Below the pieces are notes generated by a model that searched no databases, was not told the DNA's origin, and was given only the letters and a program-made list of their open reading frames with translations. Positions 25,888-34,940 of a stretch of DNA of 64,000 bases are shown here, one piece after another (position 1 is the first letter of the stretch; every line of letters starts with the position of its first letter). The position numbers were made by a program, and so were the translations under genes. The stretch covers positions 2,108,001-2,172,000 of the forward strand of contig CP065008.1 in assembly GCA_016699735.1 (NCBI GenBank), in the 5' to 3' direction. Source of the stretch: Alphaproteobacteria bacterium. Lineage in GTDB: Bacteria; Pseudomonadota; Alphaproteobacteria; Micavibrionales; Micavibrionaceae.

Positions 25888-26583
25888 TCAGGCCGCGCTC
25901 CCGGCCGATTTCATATCGTTGGGGTCTTTGGTGGTGTCTGGCAGCAACGGCACGAACCGCACGGGCATGAGGTCACGCACGGCGGTGGATTCCTCGGTTT
26001 CCTTCTTGTAGCGCTTGAGCATCTGCTCCCCCGGCTCGCCGATGGGAATAACCATAATCCCACCGACCTTCAACTGCTCCATCAGCGCGGCGGGCGGCTT
26101 TTCGCGGGCGGCGGCGGTGACGATGATTTTATCGAACGGCGCCTGCTGGATGCCGTTGATGACCGGCCAACCCTTCATCCCGTCGGCGGCAATCGCCGTG
26201 AAATTCCGCACTTTAAGAGCGTTCAGCCGCGCCTCCGCCTCCTCCAGCAGCGCCTTATGCCGCTCGATCGTATAGACCCGGCGGCACAGGTAAGCCAGAA
26301 TTCCGGTCTGATACCCACAGCCCGTGCCGATTTCCAGAACCTTGTCCCGGTCGGTGAGTTCCAGTGCCTGTGTCATGGTCGCTACGACAAAGGGCTGGCT
26401 GATCGTCTGCCCCAGCCCGATGGGCAACGCCATATCCTCCCATGCCTGATCCTTCATATGGTTGGGCACGAATTCATCCCGCGCCACGCGCTCCATGGCG
26501 CTCAGCACCCCGATATCGGTGATGCCCAGCTGCCGCAGATGCATGATCAGCCGGATTCTTTTATTGGCGGCTTGGGTGTTCAT
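25888..26583 (-). CDS. pcm: protein-L-isoaspartate O-methyltransferase
   Basis: Pcm methylates L-isoaspartyl residues in damaged proteins using S-adenosylmethionine. The 231-residue protein has the family pattern: RDEFVPNHMKDQAWEDMALPIG, the substrate segment GQTISQPFVVATMTQAL, motif I EIGTGCGYQTG, and FDKIIVTAAAREKPPA. The C-terminus is slightly extended. It is followed 44 bases on by nlpD, as in most proteobacteria. Usually surE precedes it; here the preceding gene is an AT-rich orphan at 26679-27251, so surE is absent from its normal place. Confidence 0.96.
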   Translation of the reverse strand: MNTQAANKRIRLIMHLRQLGITDIGVLSAMERVARDEFVPNHMKDQAWEDMALPIGLGQTISQPFVVATMTQALELTDRDKVLEIGTGCGYQTGILAYLCRRVYTIERHKALLEEAEARLNALKVRNFTAIAADGMKGWPVINGIQQAPFDKIIVTAAAREKPPAALMEQLKVGGIMVIPIGEPGEQMLKRYKKETEESTAVRDLMPVRFVPLLPDTTKDPNDMKSAGSAA

Positions 26584-26678
26584 GGGCGCGTCACTCAGTG
26601 CTGGAAAAAATATACCTTATACAGGCGCGGCCCCCTATAAAAAAACCGGATTTCTTGCACAAGGGCCAGATGTCCCCA

Positions 26679-27251
26679 TCAAGTCTTTTTGGGTTTGGGT
26701 GTCTTTGCCCAATATTCAAAATTGAGATGACGGAGATCTTCTTCGAAAATACCCCCTGCTTCTAAACTGGTTATCTCAGCCAAAGGTACTAATAAATGGC
26801 TTCGGTCTTTGGCCGTTTTTCCGCTAAATTCGTACAAAAGCATATGCGTATCATCAAGCGATTCAATCTCACCAATAATAAGAGCCTCGCTATCTAGGTC
26901 ATCAATAGAAACACAAACATAACCATAGGCTTTTTGTATATCCTTTAGGGCAGACTTCATATTGTCTATGGAAATTTTAGGCCGACTGATCTTTTTGTTT
27001 TTCCTTTTATACAATTCAGTCGTTGAGTTGAGAAGGGTTGACCCCCATCTTACGCGTGTTAGTTGGGGTCTCTGAAATATAAAAATCCCATCGTACAAAC
27101 CGTGAGTACTCACGCGATCAATCAAAAAGCAGTACTCATTATAATCCCTTAAAAACCCACACTCCGTGCCATTAGGAACAAACTCCCTCATGAAAGTTGC
27201 AAGCACTTGGTTTTTTTTAAGCGTCTTCAGTGTCTTTTCCAAAACTGTCAT
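26679..27251 (-). CDS. AT-rich orphan protein in the surE position
   Basis: The 190-residue protein is unlike its neighbours in base composition (about 37% G+C in the 60 bases from 26821, counted by hand). It appears to contain two copies of a small beta domain: one near residues 20-80 (CGFLRDYNEYCFLID, GIFIFQRPQLTRVRW) and one near 108-178 (SEALIIGEIESLDDTHMLLYEF, HLLVPLAEITSLEAGG). The pattern of an internal strand pair ending in a DG- or EIT-type turn recalls Lsm-like or phage and toxin-immunity-associated hypothetical proteins, but I cannot name a family. It starts four bases after the serS stop, so it is translated with serS. Confidence 0.7.
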   Translation of the reverse strand: MTVLEKTLKTLKKNQVLATFMREFVPNGTECGFLRDYNEYCFLIDRVSTHGLYDGIFIFQRPQLTRVRWGSTLLNSTTELYKRKNKKISRPKISIDNMKSALKDIQKAYGYVCVSIDDLDSEALIIGEIESLDDTHMLLYEFSGKTAKDRSHLLVPLAEITSLEAGGIFEEDLRHLNFEYWAKTPKPKKT

Positions 27252-27255
27252 CGTC

Positions 27256-28737
27256 TTACCCCTTCACAACCTTTGTCACCCCGCCCATATACGGCTTGAG
27301 CGCCTCCGGCACGAAAACGCCGCCATCGGCGGGATCATAATAATTCTCGATCACGGCGATCAGGGCACGGCCCACGGCAACGCCGGAGCCGTTGAGCGTA
27401 TGCACGAAACGCGGCGTGTCCTTCGTCCCCTTCGGGCGGCAGCGGGCGTTCATCCGCCGCGCCTGAAAGTCCCCGCAGTTGGAGCAGCTTGAAATCTCGC
27501 GGTAGCGTTCCTGCCCCGGCAGCCAGACCTCGATATCGTAGGTCTTGCGCGAACCGAAGCCCGTATCCCCCGAACACAGCACCATCGTGCGGAACGGTAG
27601 TTCGAGCTTTTTCAGCACATTCTCCGCGCATTGCGTCATGCGCTCATGCTCCTCGACCGATTTTTCGGGGGCGGTGACGCTCACCAACTCAACCTTGTAG
27701 AATTGATGCTGCCGGAGCATCCCCTTCGTATCCTTGCCCGACGCCCCGGCCTCCGACCGGAAACACGGCGTGAAGGCCGTGTAGCGGCGCGGCAAATACT
27801 CCTCGTCCACAATCATTTCCGCCACGATATTGGTCAGGGGAACTTCGGAGGTGGGGATGAGCCAGTGGTGCAAACTACGATGTTCCTCTTGTAGGTTAAG
27901 ATACGTTTCTATCATTCTCTTGTGATTAAATAATGATTGATCAGTACCTCCATAAGTTATTGCGTAAATTTCCTCATTTTTATTTTTTTCTCTATTTTCA
28001 TCTCTGTACTCTTCCGAAAGATTTATTTTTTTGAGCCATTTTATAAACCCTTCTAAAAGAGCCTCTTGATCTATTGCACTTGCCTTAAACAAATCCTCCG
28101 CAAATTTCGGCAACTGCCCGGTGCCGTAAAGCGCATTATCCCGCACCAGAAGCGGCGGCGACACTTCCGTATAGCCATGCTCGCCCGTATGCGTATCGAG
28201 GAAAAACTGCGCCAGCGCCCGTTCCAGCCGCGCCAGTCCGCCACTCAATAAAGTAAACCGCGCCCCCGACATTTTTGCCGCCGTCTCGAAATCCATGAGG
28301 CCCAGCTTTTCGCCGATCTCCCCATGCTCCGGCCCCTTTTGGGTTTTGATCGCGCCCCATTTGCGGACTTCCTTGTTATCGTTTTCCCCGCCGCCCTCCG
28401 GCACATCATCGGCCAGCATATTCGGCAAGCGCGAGAGAAACGCGTTCATCTCCTCGCTCTGCACCCGCTCCTGCTCCTCCAGCGCGGCAATCTCCCCCTT
28501 GATCTTCGCCACCGCATCCATGATCGGCTGCGCGTCCCCGCCGGACTTTTTAATCGTGCCGATTTTCGCCGACTCCGCGTTGCGGGTCGCCTGCAGTTCC
28601 TGCAGCTTCGTCTGCACGGAGCGCCGCTCTTCATCCATTTTCAGGATATGGCCCACCGGATCGCCCTCGACCTTGCGGCGTGTCCACCCTTTTCTGAAAT
28701 CGTCCGGCCGTTCCCGGATTGCGCGGAGGTCAAACAT
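27256..28737 (-). CDS. serS: seryl-tRNA synthetase with an AT-rich in-frame insertion
   Basis: SerRS charges tRNA-Ser in the cytoplasm. The 493 residues exceed the usual 420-430. The N-terminal coiled-coil arm (residues 1-110) and the class II core are complete: motif 2 in FTPCFRSEAGASGKDTKG, EISSCSNCGDFQARR, and motif 3 in LNGSGVAVGRALIAVIENY. Between DLFK (residue 218) and the conserved WLIPTSEVPLTN, where E. coli has about 15 residues, are about 75. The extra segment, 27865-28083, has about 29% G+C over 27901-28020, while the flanks are above 50%. The frame stays open throughout, so the gene appears functional. It sits upstream of the surE-slot orphan and pcm. Confidence 0.95.
   Translation of the reverse strand: MFDLRAIRERPDDFRKGWTRRKVEGDPVGHILKMDEERRSVQTKLQELQATRNAESAKIGTIKKSGGDAQPIMDAVAKIKGEIAALEEQERVQSEEMNAFLSRLPNMLADDVPEGGGENDNKEVRKWGAIKTQKGPEHGEIGEKLGLMDFETAAKMSGARFTLLSGGLARLERALAQFFLDTHTGEHGYTEVSPPLLVRDNALYGTGQLPKFAEDLFKASAIDQEALLEGFIKWLKKINLSEEYRDENREKNKNEEIYAITYGGTDQSLFNHKRMIETYLNLQEEHRSLHHWLIPTSEVPLTNIVAEMIVDEEYLPRRYTAFTPCFRSEAGASGKDTKGMLRQHQFYKVELVSVTAPEKSVEEHERMTQCAENVLKKLELPFRTMVLCSGDTGFGSRKTYDIEVWLPGQERYREISSCSNCGDFQARRMNARCRPKGTKDTPRFVHTLNGSGVAVGRALIAVIENYYDPADGGVFVPEALKPYMGGVTKVVKG
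27865..28083 (-). other. low-G+C in-frame insertion inside serS
   Basis: This segment encodes about residues 219-291 of SerRS, between the conserved DLFK and LIPTSEV blocks. The DNA is strikingly AT-rich (about 29% G+C by hand count over 120 bases) and the peptide is Lys/Glu/Asn-rich, with a helical look in its first half (EGFIKWLKKINLSEEY). It could be a lineage-specific loop, or an inserted palindromic-type element like those in Rickettsia genes. I found no clear palindrome by eye. Confidence 0.6.
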
Positions 28738-28832
28738 CCTTTTCCCCTTAAAATAAACGCTTTTTACACGCAGAATATGCTACCGTCCCAGTAGTAAAAG
28801 AGAGCGCCGCGAAAGACAACAGGGGTTTTCGC

Positions 28833-29732
28833 TTGAAATTGACGAAGCCGGACCGGACTTACATCCTTGAAAATGCGGACGCTCCGCTGCCGCTGATCTT
28901 CGACTCCTCCCACAGCGGACGCCTCTACCCCGATGATTTCCGTCACGCCTGCCCGCACGCCGACCTCACGAAGATGGAGGACCGTTACGTGGAGGATTTA
29001 TTCTCCGCCGCGCCGGACCACGGCGCCGCCCTGCTCCACGCGCTTTACGCCCGCAGCTATATCGACCTCAACCGCGCCCCGGATGATATCGACCTCAAGC
29101 TGCTCGGCGATGTCTGGCCGCAGGAGACATACGGCCCGGTGCGCCCGACCTCCCGCTCGGATGCCGGGATCGGCCTCGTCAGCCGCCTGATCCGACCCGG
29201 CCTGCCGATCTACAGCCGAACATTAAACGCCGCCGAAATCCTGCACCGGATCGCGCATTACTATCGGCCCTATCATGCCGCGCTGGAAAATTTCATCGAA
29301 GCCGCCCATTACCGTTTCGGTGCCGTCTGGCATATCAGCGCTCATTCCATGCCCTCGGCCAGCGCCACGCCGAAAAAAGCCCTGAAAGTCGCGGGATCGA
29401 ACCCTGTTGCCTGCGAGTTCGTCCTCGGCGACCGCGACGGCACCACCAGCGGGCGCGACTTCACCCACGCCATCCGCGATTACCTCAAAAAACAGGGCTT
29501 CACCGTCTCCCTTAACGACCCTTACAAGGGCGTCGAGCTTGTCCGCCGCTATTCCCAACCCACAAGGGGTCGCCACAGCCTGCAGATCGAAATCAACCGC
29601 AGCCTGTTTATGGATGAGGAAACGGGGGAAAAAAGTAAATATTACAGAAGTATAAAAGACAAAGTCACTGACTTTATTGCCTTTTGTTCCTCTTTTTCAA
29701 AAGAAAACCTGACCAGCCTGGCGGCTGACTGA
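28833..29732 (+). CDS. N-formylglutamate amidohydrolase-family protein
   Basis: Members of this family hydrolyse N-formyl-glutamate at the end of histidine breakdown, or related N-acyl amino acids. The 299-residue protein has the metal-binding pattern: DSSHSG near residue 25, MEDRYVEDLF with the conserved Glu, and HISAHSMPS near 168. ARSYIDLNRAPDDID and the C-terminal LQIEINRSLFMDEETG are also typical. The start is a TTG with AGGGG eight bases upstream; no better ATG exists. No hut genes lie nearby, so the true substrate is uncertain. The last 30 codons are more AT-rich than the rest. Confidence 0.85.
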   Translation: MKLTKPDRTYILENADAPLPLIFDSSHSGRLYPDDFRHACPHADLTKMEDRYVEDLFSAAPDHGAALLHALYARSYIDLNRAPDDIDLKLLGDVWPQETYGPVRPTSRSDAGIGLVSRLIRPGLPIYSRTLNAAEILHRIAHYYRPYHAALENFIEAAHYRFGAVWHISAHSMPSASATPKKALKVAGSNPVACEFVLGDRDGTTSGRDFTHAIRDYLKKQGFTVSLNDPYKGVELVRRYSQPTRGRHSLQIEINRSLFMDEETGEKSKYYRSIKDKVTDFIAFCSSFSKENLTSLAAD

Positions 29733-29801
29733 AAATCCATATACAAAAGCCGAACGAATCGCTACGATCCGCACCAACGAAACCAAATGGAGGATGTGGA
29801 C

Positions 29802-29990
29802 ATGAGTTCCAAAAAAGAGGCGATAACAGAGACATTAAGAGCCGCAGTACTCGCTGTGGGAACTGCCGTGGTCATAGACCAGACCGTCGGAGCCGAACAC
29901 TCTGCTCATGAAGTGGTCGCAGCTCAGACAGAAAAGCTCCCAGCCGCGCAGCAGGCACTTGCAGATATGGCGCCGGAAACAGGTCTGTAA
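29802..29990 (+). CDS. small hypothetical protein, 62 residues
   Basis: The ATG at 29802 has a strong GGAGG eight bases upstream, which decides it over an ATG five codons earlier that lies within the ribosome binding site itself. The peptide has a short hydrophobic stretch (LRAAVLAVGTAVVIDQ) that could be a signal or membrane segment, then a polar tail with HSAHEVVAAQ and AAQQALADMAP. No family is recognised. It stands alone, 69 bases after the amidohydrolase and convergent with lipB. Confidence 0.55.
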   Translation: MSSKKEAITETLRAAVLAVGTAVVIDQTVGAEHSAHEVVAAQTEKLPAAQQALADMAPETGL

Positions 29991-30014
29991 TTACGATCCG
30001 CGCCATAACCAGAT

Positions 30015-30665
30015 TCAAGGCGGGCAACCGCCTTGAAATTTCTTCTCAAACTCTGATTTCATAACTCTGTCAAACTCTGACATTTTGCAATCAATCCCCA
30101 GCGCCGCTAGCGACGTCACCCCATGTTCCGCAATCCCGCACGGAACGATGCCGCCGAAGTGCGATAAATCCGGGTTGATGTTGACCGCTACCCCATGATA
30201 AGTCACCCACCGCCGGATGCGGATGCCAATCGCCGCGATCTTGGCCTCCTGCCCTGCAAGCCCACCATGACGCGAGAGATCAATCCAGATGCCGATCCGA
30301 CCCTCCCGCCGCTCGCCCTTCACATCAAAATGCGCCAGCGACCGGATAATCCAGTCCTCAAGAGCGCAAACATAAGCCCGTACGTCCGGCCCGCGCTTTC
30401 TTAAATCCAGCATGACATAGGCCACGCGCTGCCCCGGCCCGTGATAGGTGTACTCCCCGCCTCGCCCCGTCTCATAGACCGGAAACCGTGGGTTGAGCAA
30501 ATCCTTGGCCTTGGCGCTGGTTCCCGCCGTATAAAGGGGCGGATGTTCCAATAACCAGACCAACTCATCCTCCGTCCCGGCACGGATCGCCTCCACCCGC
30601 CGCTCCATCTCGGAGACGGCGAAGGGATAATCCACGGGCGTTTTCTCGGTCTTCCATTCCACCAT
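30015..30665 (-). CDS. lipB: octanoyl-[acyl carrier protein]-protein N-octanoyltransferase
   Basis: LipB moves octanoate from acyl carrier protein to lipoyl domains of dehydrogenase complexes. The protein (216 residues from the chosen ATG) has VWLLEHPPLYTAGTSA, the GRGGEYTYHGPGQRVAYVMLDL motif, a Lys in GQEAKIAAIGIRIRRWVTYHG, and the active Cys in GGIVPCGIAEHGVTSL. I chose the ATG at 30665 because family members start near VEWK; a TTG 11 codons upstream is open and possible. It is convergent with the preceding small gene and divergent from the tRNA. lipA is not in the window. Confidence 0.93.
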   Translation of the reverse strand: MVEWKTEKTPVDYPFAVSEMERRVEAIRAGTEDELVWLLEHPPLYTAGTSAKAKDLLNPRFPVYETGRGGEYTYHGPGQRVAYVMLDLRKRGPDVRAYVCALEDWIIRSLAHFDVKGERREGRIGIWIDLSRHGGLAGQEAKIAAIGIRIRRWVTYHGVAVNINPDLSHFGGIVPCGIAEHGVTSLAALGIDCKMSEFDRVMKSEFEKKFQGGCPP

Positions 30666-30784
30666 GCCTCTATATAGCGTGTTTTTGGTGCGCTGCAACG
30701 CTCAAGCATCTTGCCCTTAGCCTTTTGATTTGGTATTCATCCCGCTGCCTTCATGGTCTTGTCGGCCAGAGGGTATGGAAATTT

Positions 30785-30870
30785 GCGGTCGTGGCGGAAT
30801 GGTAGACGCGCAGCGTTGAGGTCGCTGTGGGAGAAATCCTGTGGAAGTTCGAGTCTTCTCGACCGCACCA
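30785..30870 (+). tRNA. tRNA-Leu (anticodon GAG)
   Basis: The gene has 86 bases including an encoded CCA. The acceptor stem GCGGTCG pairs with CGACCGC. The anticodon stem CAGCG/CGCTG closes the loop TTGAGGT, giving GAG at 30818-30820. A long variable arm follows, as expected for leucine, and the T arm GGAAG-TTCGAGT-CTTCT pairs well. It reads CTC and CTT codons. Confidence 0.95.
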
Positions 30871-30883
30871 TTTCCATAAAGTT

Positions 30884-30901
30884 ACTCCCCTTACAGGGAG
30901 T
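30884..30901 (+). terminator. hairpin after tRNA-Leu
   Basis: ACTCCC at 30884-30889 and GGGAGT at 30896-30901 form a perfect six-base-pair stem with a six-base loop, 13 bases after the tRNA. There is no T run after it, so it may be a processing or weak termination hairpin rather than a full terminator. Confidence 0.4.
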
Positions 30902-30943
30902 ATCTGGCGTCATTAATAGTATAAGGTACGAGCGAGACACAAC

Positions 30944-33274
30944 ATGAGCAGCAAAAAAGACAAAGAAGCCTTCAGACAGAGCGCTCTGGATTATCATAAG
31001 TATCCGACACCCGGCAAAATCGCCATTCGCGCGACGAAGGAAATGTCCACGCAGCGCGACCTTGCTCTTGCTTATTCCCCCGGAGTGGCCGCCCCGTGCG
31101 AGGAAATCGCCCGCGACCCCGCTACAGCTTACGATTATACCTCCAGGGGCAATCTGGTCGCCGTCATCTCGAACGGCACCGCCGTTCTCGGCCTCGGTGA
31201 CCTCGGCGCGCTGGCCTCCAAGCCGGTCATGGAAGGTAAAGCCGTTCTGTTCAAGAAATTCGCCAACATCGACTCGGTGGATATTGAGATTGATGCCACC
31301 GATGTGGATAAAGTCGTTGAGATTGTCGCCGCCCTCGAACCCACCTTCGGGGGCATTAATTTGGAGGACTTCAAAGCCCCCGAATGTTTCGAGATCGAAA
31401 CCCGCCTCAAGGAACGGATGAAAATTCCCGTCTTCCATGACGACCAGCACGGGACCGCGATTATCGTCACCGCGGCCTTCACCAACTGGATTAAATATTC
31501 CAAACGCAAGATCGGCGATATCAAACTGGTCGCCTCTGGCGCCGGTGCGTCTGCGATTGCCTGCCTGAATCTTCTGGTTCACGCCGGCCTGAAGAAAGAA
31601 AACATTCTCGTCTCCGACCGCAACGGAATTGTTTATGAAGGCCGCAAGAAGGGCATGGACCCCGCAAAAGTCGCCTTCGCCGCAAAAACCAATATTCGCA
31701 CGCTGGAGGAAGCTCTTGTGGGCGCGGACGTGTTTTTGGGCCTCTCCGGTCCCGGTGTCCTGAACAAGGAACTGGTCTCCAAAATGGCTGATGCACCGCT
31801 GATTCTGGCGCTGGCCAACCCGACCCCCGAAATCATGCCCGAAGAAGCCTACGCGGCCAAACCCAACGCCATCGTCTGCACGGGCCGCTCCGACTTCCCG
31901 AATCAGGTCAATAACGTCCTCTGCTTCCCCTTCATCTTCAGAGGAGCGCTCGACGTCGGCGCGACAACGATCAACGAGGAAATGAAACTCGCCTGCGTGA
32001 AGGCGATTGCCGAACTCGCGCAGAAGGAAATCGTCGCTGAGGTTGCCGCCGTCTACAGCAACGAAAATCTGGAATTCGGGCGCGACTACCTGATTCCCAA
32101 ACCCTTCGACCCGCGCCTCATCGTCGATCTTCCTCTGGCTGTGGCGAAGGCCGCAATGGACAGCGGCGTGGCCACCCGTCCGATTACGGATTTCGAAGCC
32201 TACCGCGACCGTTTGCAGCAATACTTCATCCGCTCCCGCTTGGTCATGCGACCGATCTATTCCCGCGCAAAAGAAAATCCCAAGCGCGTTGTCTATAGCG
32301 AAGGGGAAGAAGAGCGTGTTCTTCAGGCCGCGCAGACCGTCATCGACGAAAATCTGGCGCACCCGATCCTCATCGGACGCGAAAAAGTTATTGAAACTCG
32401 CATCAAGCGCCTCGGCTTGCGGATGCACCCCGGAAAGCATTTTACGCTGATCGACCCGTCCTACGACCCGCGATACAAGGATTACTGGCAGACCTATCAC
32501 AGCATCATGGAACGCCGCGGCACCACGCCCGACGATGCCAAGGCTATCCTCCGCAACAACACCACCGTCATCGGCGCCCTCATGGTCTACAAGGATGATG
32601 CCGATGCCGTGATCTGCGGTACGCTCGGCCATTATCATGAGCATCTGGAAGATATCATCGACATTATAGGCCTCAAGCCGGGAGTCGAGACCCCGGCAGC
32701 CCTCAGCCCTCTGCTCCTGAGTGCGGGTACGTTCTTCTTTTGCGATACACAGATCAACGCCAACCCGACCGTAGCGCAGATTTCGGAAATGACCCTGATG
32801 GCCGCCGAGGAGGTCCGCCGATTCGGGATCAAACCGAAAGTCGCTCTACTTTCTCATTCCAACTTTGGAACGATTGATACAGAAACGTCCCGCAAAATGC
32901 GGGCGGCCTTTGCCGATATCCGCCGCCGTGACCCGGATCTGGAGATCGACGGGGAGATGCAGGCCGATGTCGCCCTGTCCGAAAGTGTTCGTGAAAGGGT
33001 CATGCCCAACTCACGCCTGAACGGACAGGCCAATCTGTTCATCATGCCCAACGTCGAATCCGCGAATATTACGTTTAATATGTTGCGGACACTGTCGGAC
33101 GGCGTCAGCATCGGTCCGCTTTTGCTCGGAGCGGCAAGACCAGCGCACATTCTGACCCCGTCGGTCACCGCGCGCGGGATTATCAATATCACTTCGATCG
33201 CAACGGTCGGCGCCCAGATTTTCGATGACTCCGTTGTCGATCATACGACGCACCGCCTGATCCGGTCTGCGTGA
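30944..33274 (+). CDS. maeB: NADP-dependent malic enzyme with phosphotransacetylase-like C-terminus
   Basis: The 776-residue protein is the long MaeB type. The N-terminal malic enzyme half (about 1-430) has ALAYSPGVAAPC, FHDDQHGTAI, the Rossmann motif VASGAGASAIACLNLL, and AYAAKPNAIVCTGRSDFPNQVNN. The C-terminal half resembles phosphate acetyltransferase (PTA), with GVSIGPLLLGAARPAHILTPSVTARGIINI near the end; in MaeB enzymes this domain is regulatory, binding acetyl-CoA. It makes pyruvate and NADPH from malate. The ATG at 30944 lacks a strong ribosome binding site. It lies 74 bases after the tRNA and is followed 131 bases on by mgtE. Confidence 0.96.
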   Translation: MSSKKDKEAFRQSALDYHKYPTPGKIAIRATKEMSTQRDLALAYSPGVAAPCEEIARDPATAYDYTSRGNLVAVISNGTAVLGLGDLGALASKPVMEGKAVLFKKFANIDSVDIEIDATDVDKVVEIVAALEPTFGGINLEDFKAPECFEIETRLKERMKIPVFHDDQHGTAIIVTAAFTNWIKYSKRKIGDIKLVASGAGASAIACLNLLVHAGLKKENILVSDRNGIVYEGRKKGMDPAKVAFAAKTNIRTLEEALVGADVFLGLSGPGVLNKELVSKMADAPLILALANPTPEIMPEEAYAAKPNAIVCTGRSDFPNQVNNVLCFPFIFRGALDVGATTINEEMKLACVKAIAELAQKEIVAEVAAVYSNENLEFGRDYLIPKPFDPRLIVDLPLAVAKAAMDSGVATRPITDFEAYRDRLQQYFIRSRLVMRPIYSRAKENPKRVVYSEGEEERVLQAAQTVIDENLAHPILIGREKVIETRIKRLGLRMHPGKHFTLIDPSYDPRYKDYWQTYHSIMERRGTTPDDAKAILRNNTTVIGALMVYKDDADAVICGTLGHYHEHLEDIIDIIGLKPGVETPAALSPLLLSAGTFFFCDTQINANPTVAQISEMTLMAAEEVRRFGIKPKVALLSHSNFGTIDTETSRKMRAAFADIRRRDPDLEIDGEMQADVALSESVRERVMPNSRLNGQANLFIMPNVESANITFNMLRTLSDGVSIGPLLLGAARPAHILTPSVTARGIINITSIATVGAQIFDDSVVDHTTHRLIRSA

Positions 33275-33404
33275 CCGCGGAAGGACGTTTTCTTTTCGCA
33301 CCGTTCGTCTTCGGTATGGCATATTGCCGGTGCGGTGGTAGAATCTGAGCTGGAGTAATTATTCCTGTTTTCAATTCAGGTTCCGGCATGAAGGTGAGCG
33401 TGGC

Positions 33405-34820
33405 ATGGGAACACAGGTCGAAACTGACAACGAAGACGCCCTTGCCGACAGACTGTCCGCCAAGGATCCCGGCGAATACAAGCTGACCGACGAGGACATC
33501 AAGGACGTTGTCGATGCCCTCCATGCTCAGGACGCCGACACGCTGGTCACGGCTCTTGACGATCTCAGCAGCGCCGATACGGCCGAACTTCTCTCAAAAA
33601 TCAAGGACGACGACCGCGAGGAACTTCTCAGCAAATTCGGCGACGTTCTGGAGCCGGAAACCTTCGTCGAACTCGATCAGAAGATCAGCAAAACATCCCT
33701 GTCGGCCATGAGCGCCGCGCAGGTCGCGCAGATAATCTCGGAGCTTGAAAGCGATGATGCCCTGCTCCTGATCGAACCTCTGGAACCGGACTTCCAGAAG
33801 GACATCATGAAGCACCTGTCCGCGAATATGCGCCTCGCGCTTGAGGAGGGGTTGAGTTTCCCGGAGGACAGCGCCGGACGTCTGATGAACCGGGAAGTCG
33901 TCGCCATCCCCGAATTCTGGACCGTGGGAAAAACCCTCGATTATCTGCGTGCCGCCTCCGAAACCATCCCCGAGAGCTTCTTTGACGTGTTTGTCATCAA
34001 CCCGTCTTACAACCTCATCGGAACCGTTCCCTTGAGCCAACTCGTCCGGGCCAAGCGCTCGGGAAAAATCAGGGATCTGATTACCGGAGAATTAAAGCCA
34101 ATTCCCGCCGACATGGACCAGGAGCAGGTCGCCCATATGTTCCGGCGGGAGGATATCGTCTCCGCCCCGGTCGTCGATCAGAACGGCAGATTGCTCGGGG
34201 TCATCACGATCGACGACGTTGTGGACGTCATCGACGAGGAAGCGCAGGAGGATATCCTCCATCTGGCCGGGGTGGGACATCAGGGCGATCTTTACAATGC
34301 CGTGATTTCAACAGCCGGAAACCGCTTCCGCTGGCTTTTTGTCAATCTGTGGACCGCCATTTTGGCCTCCATCGTGATTTCCTTCTTCGACGCGACCATC
34401 GAGCAGGTCGTCGCTTTGGCAATCCTCATGCCCATTGTGGCGTCTATGGGCGGAAACGCGGGGACGCAGGCGCTGACCGTCGCCGTCCGCGCCATTGCCA
34501 CACGCGAATTGTCCGGTACCAACACCTGGCGCGTCATCTGGAAGGAAACGCTGGTGGGTGCCGTCAACGGCGTCCTCTTTGCCGCTATCACGGGCCTGAT
34601 CGCGGGCGCGTGGTTCGCCAGCGCCACGCTGGGTCTTGTCATTGCCATGGCCATGATCATCAACCTCATCGCCGCCGGACTGTTCGGAGCGGGAATCCCG
34701 CTTTTCCTCGAAAAAATCGGCAGCGACCCGGCCATCTCCTCCTCCGTCCTGCTCACAACGGTGACGGACGTCGTCGGGTTCCTATCTTTTCTCGGTCTGG
34801 CCTCCCTGCTTCTGGTCTAG
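33405..34820 (+). CDS. mgtE: magnesium transporter MgtE
   Basis: MgtE imports Mg2+ through a cytoplasmically gated channel. The 471-residue protein has the N domain with repeated motifs (ISELESDDALLLIEPLEP), then a CBS pair that includes FFDVFVINPSYNLIGTVPL and APVVDQNGRLLGVITIDDVVDVI, and a five-helix membrane domain with LMPIVASMGGNAGTQAL. The start ATG has AAGGTGAG about seven bases upstream. It is not coupled to either neighbour, since 120 bases separate it from the PBP gene. Feedback by magnesium through the N and CBS domains is known for the family. Confidence 0.95.
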   Translation: MGTQVETDNEDALADRLSAKDPGEYKLTDEDIKDVVDALHAQDADTLVTALDDLSSADTAELLSKIKDDDREELLSKFGDVLEPETFVELDQKISKTSLSAMSAAQVAQIISELESDDALLLIEPLEPDFQKDIMKHLSANMRLALEEGLSFPEDSAGRLMNREVVAIPEFWTVGKTLDYLRAASETIPESFFDVFVINPSYNLIGTVPLSQLVRAKRSGKIRDLITGELKPIPADMDQEQVAHMFRREDIVSAPVVDQNGRLLGVITIDDVVDVIDEEAQEDILHLAGVGHQGDLYNAVISTAGNRFRWLFVNLWTAILASIVISFFDATIEQVVALAILMPIVASMGGNAGTQALTVAVRAIATRELSGTNTWRVIWKETLVGAVNGVLFAAITGLIAGAWFASATLGLVIAMAMIINLIAAGLFGAGIPLFLEKIGSDPAISSSVLLTTVTDVVGFLSFLGLASLLLV

Positions 34821-34940
34821 GCGGACAGAAGAATAATTATGAAAATTTTACTGTGGATTTGAATTTTCGGTCCTTTTCGCCTATAACGCTTGAACGCTTT
34901 CAAATAAGATCCGCTTCATCCAGCCGAGAAACACCCGCTC

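Noticed and set aside
30737..32644. 635-codon minus-strand frame opposite maeB
   Set aside because: maeB on the plus strand is a certain gene with full catalytic motifs. The antisense translation has no domain and its open state follows from codon bias.
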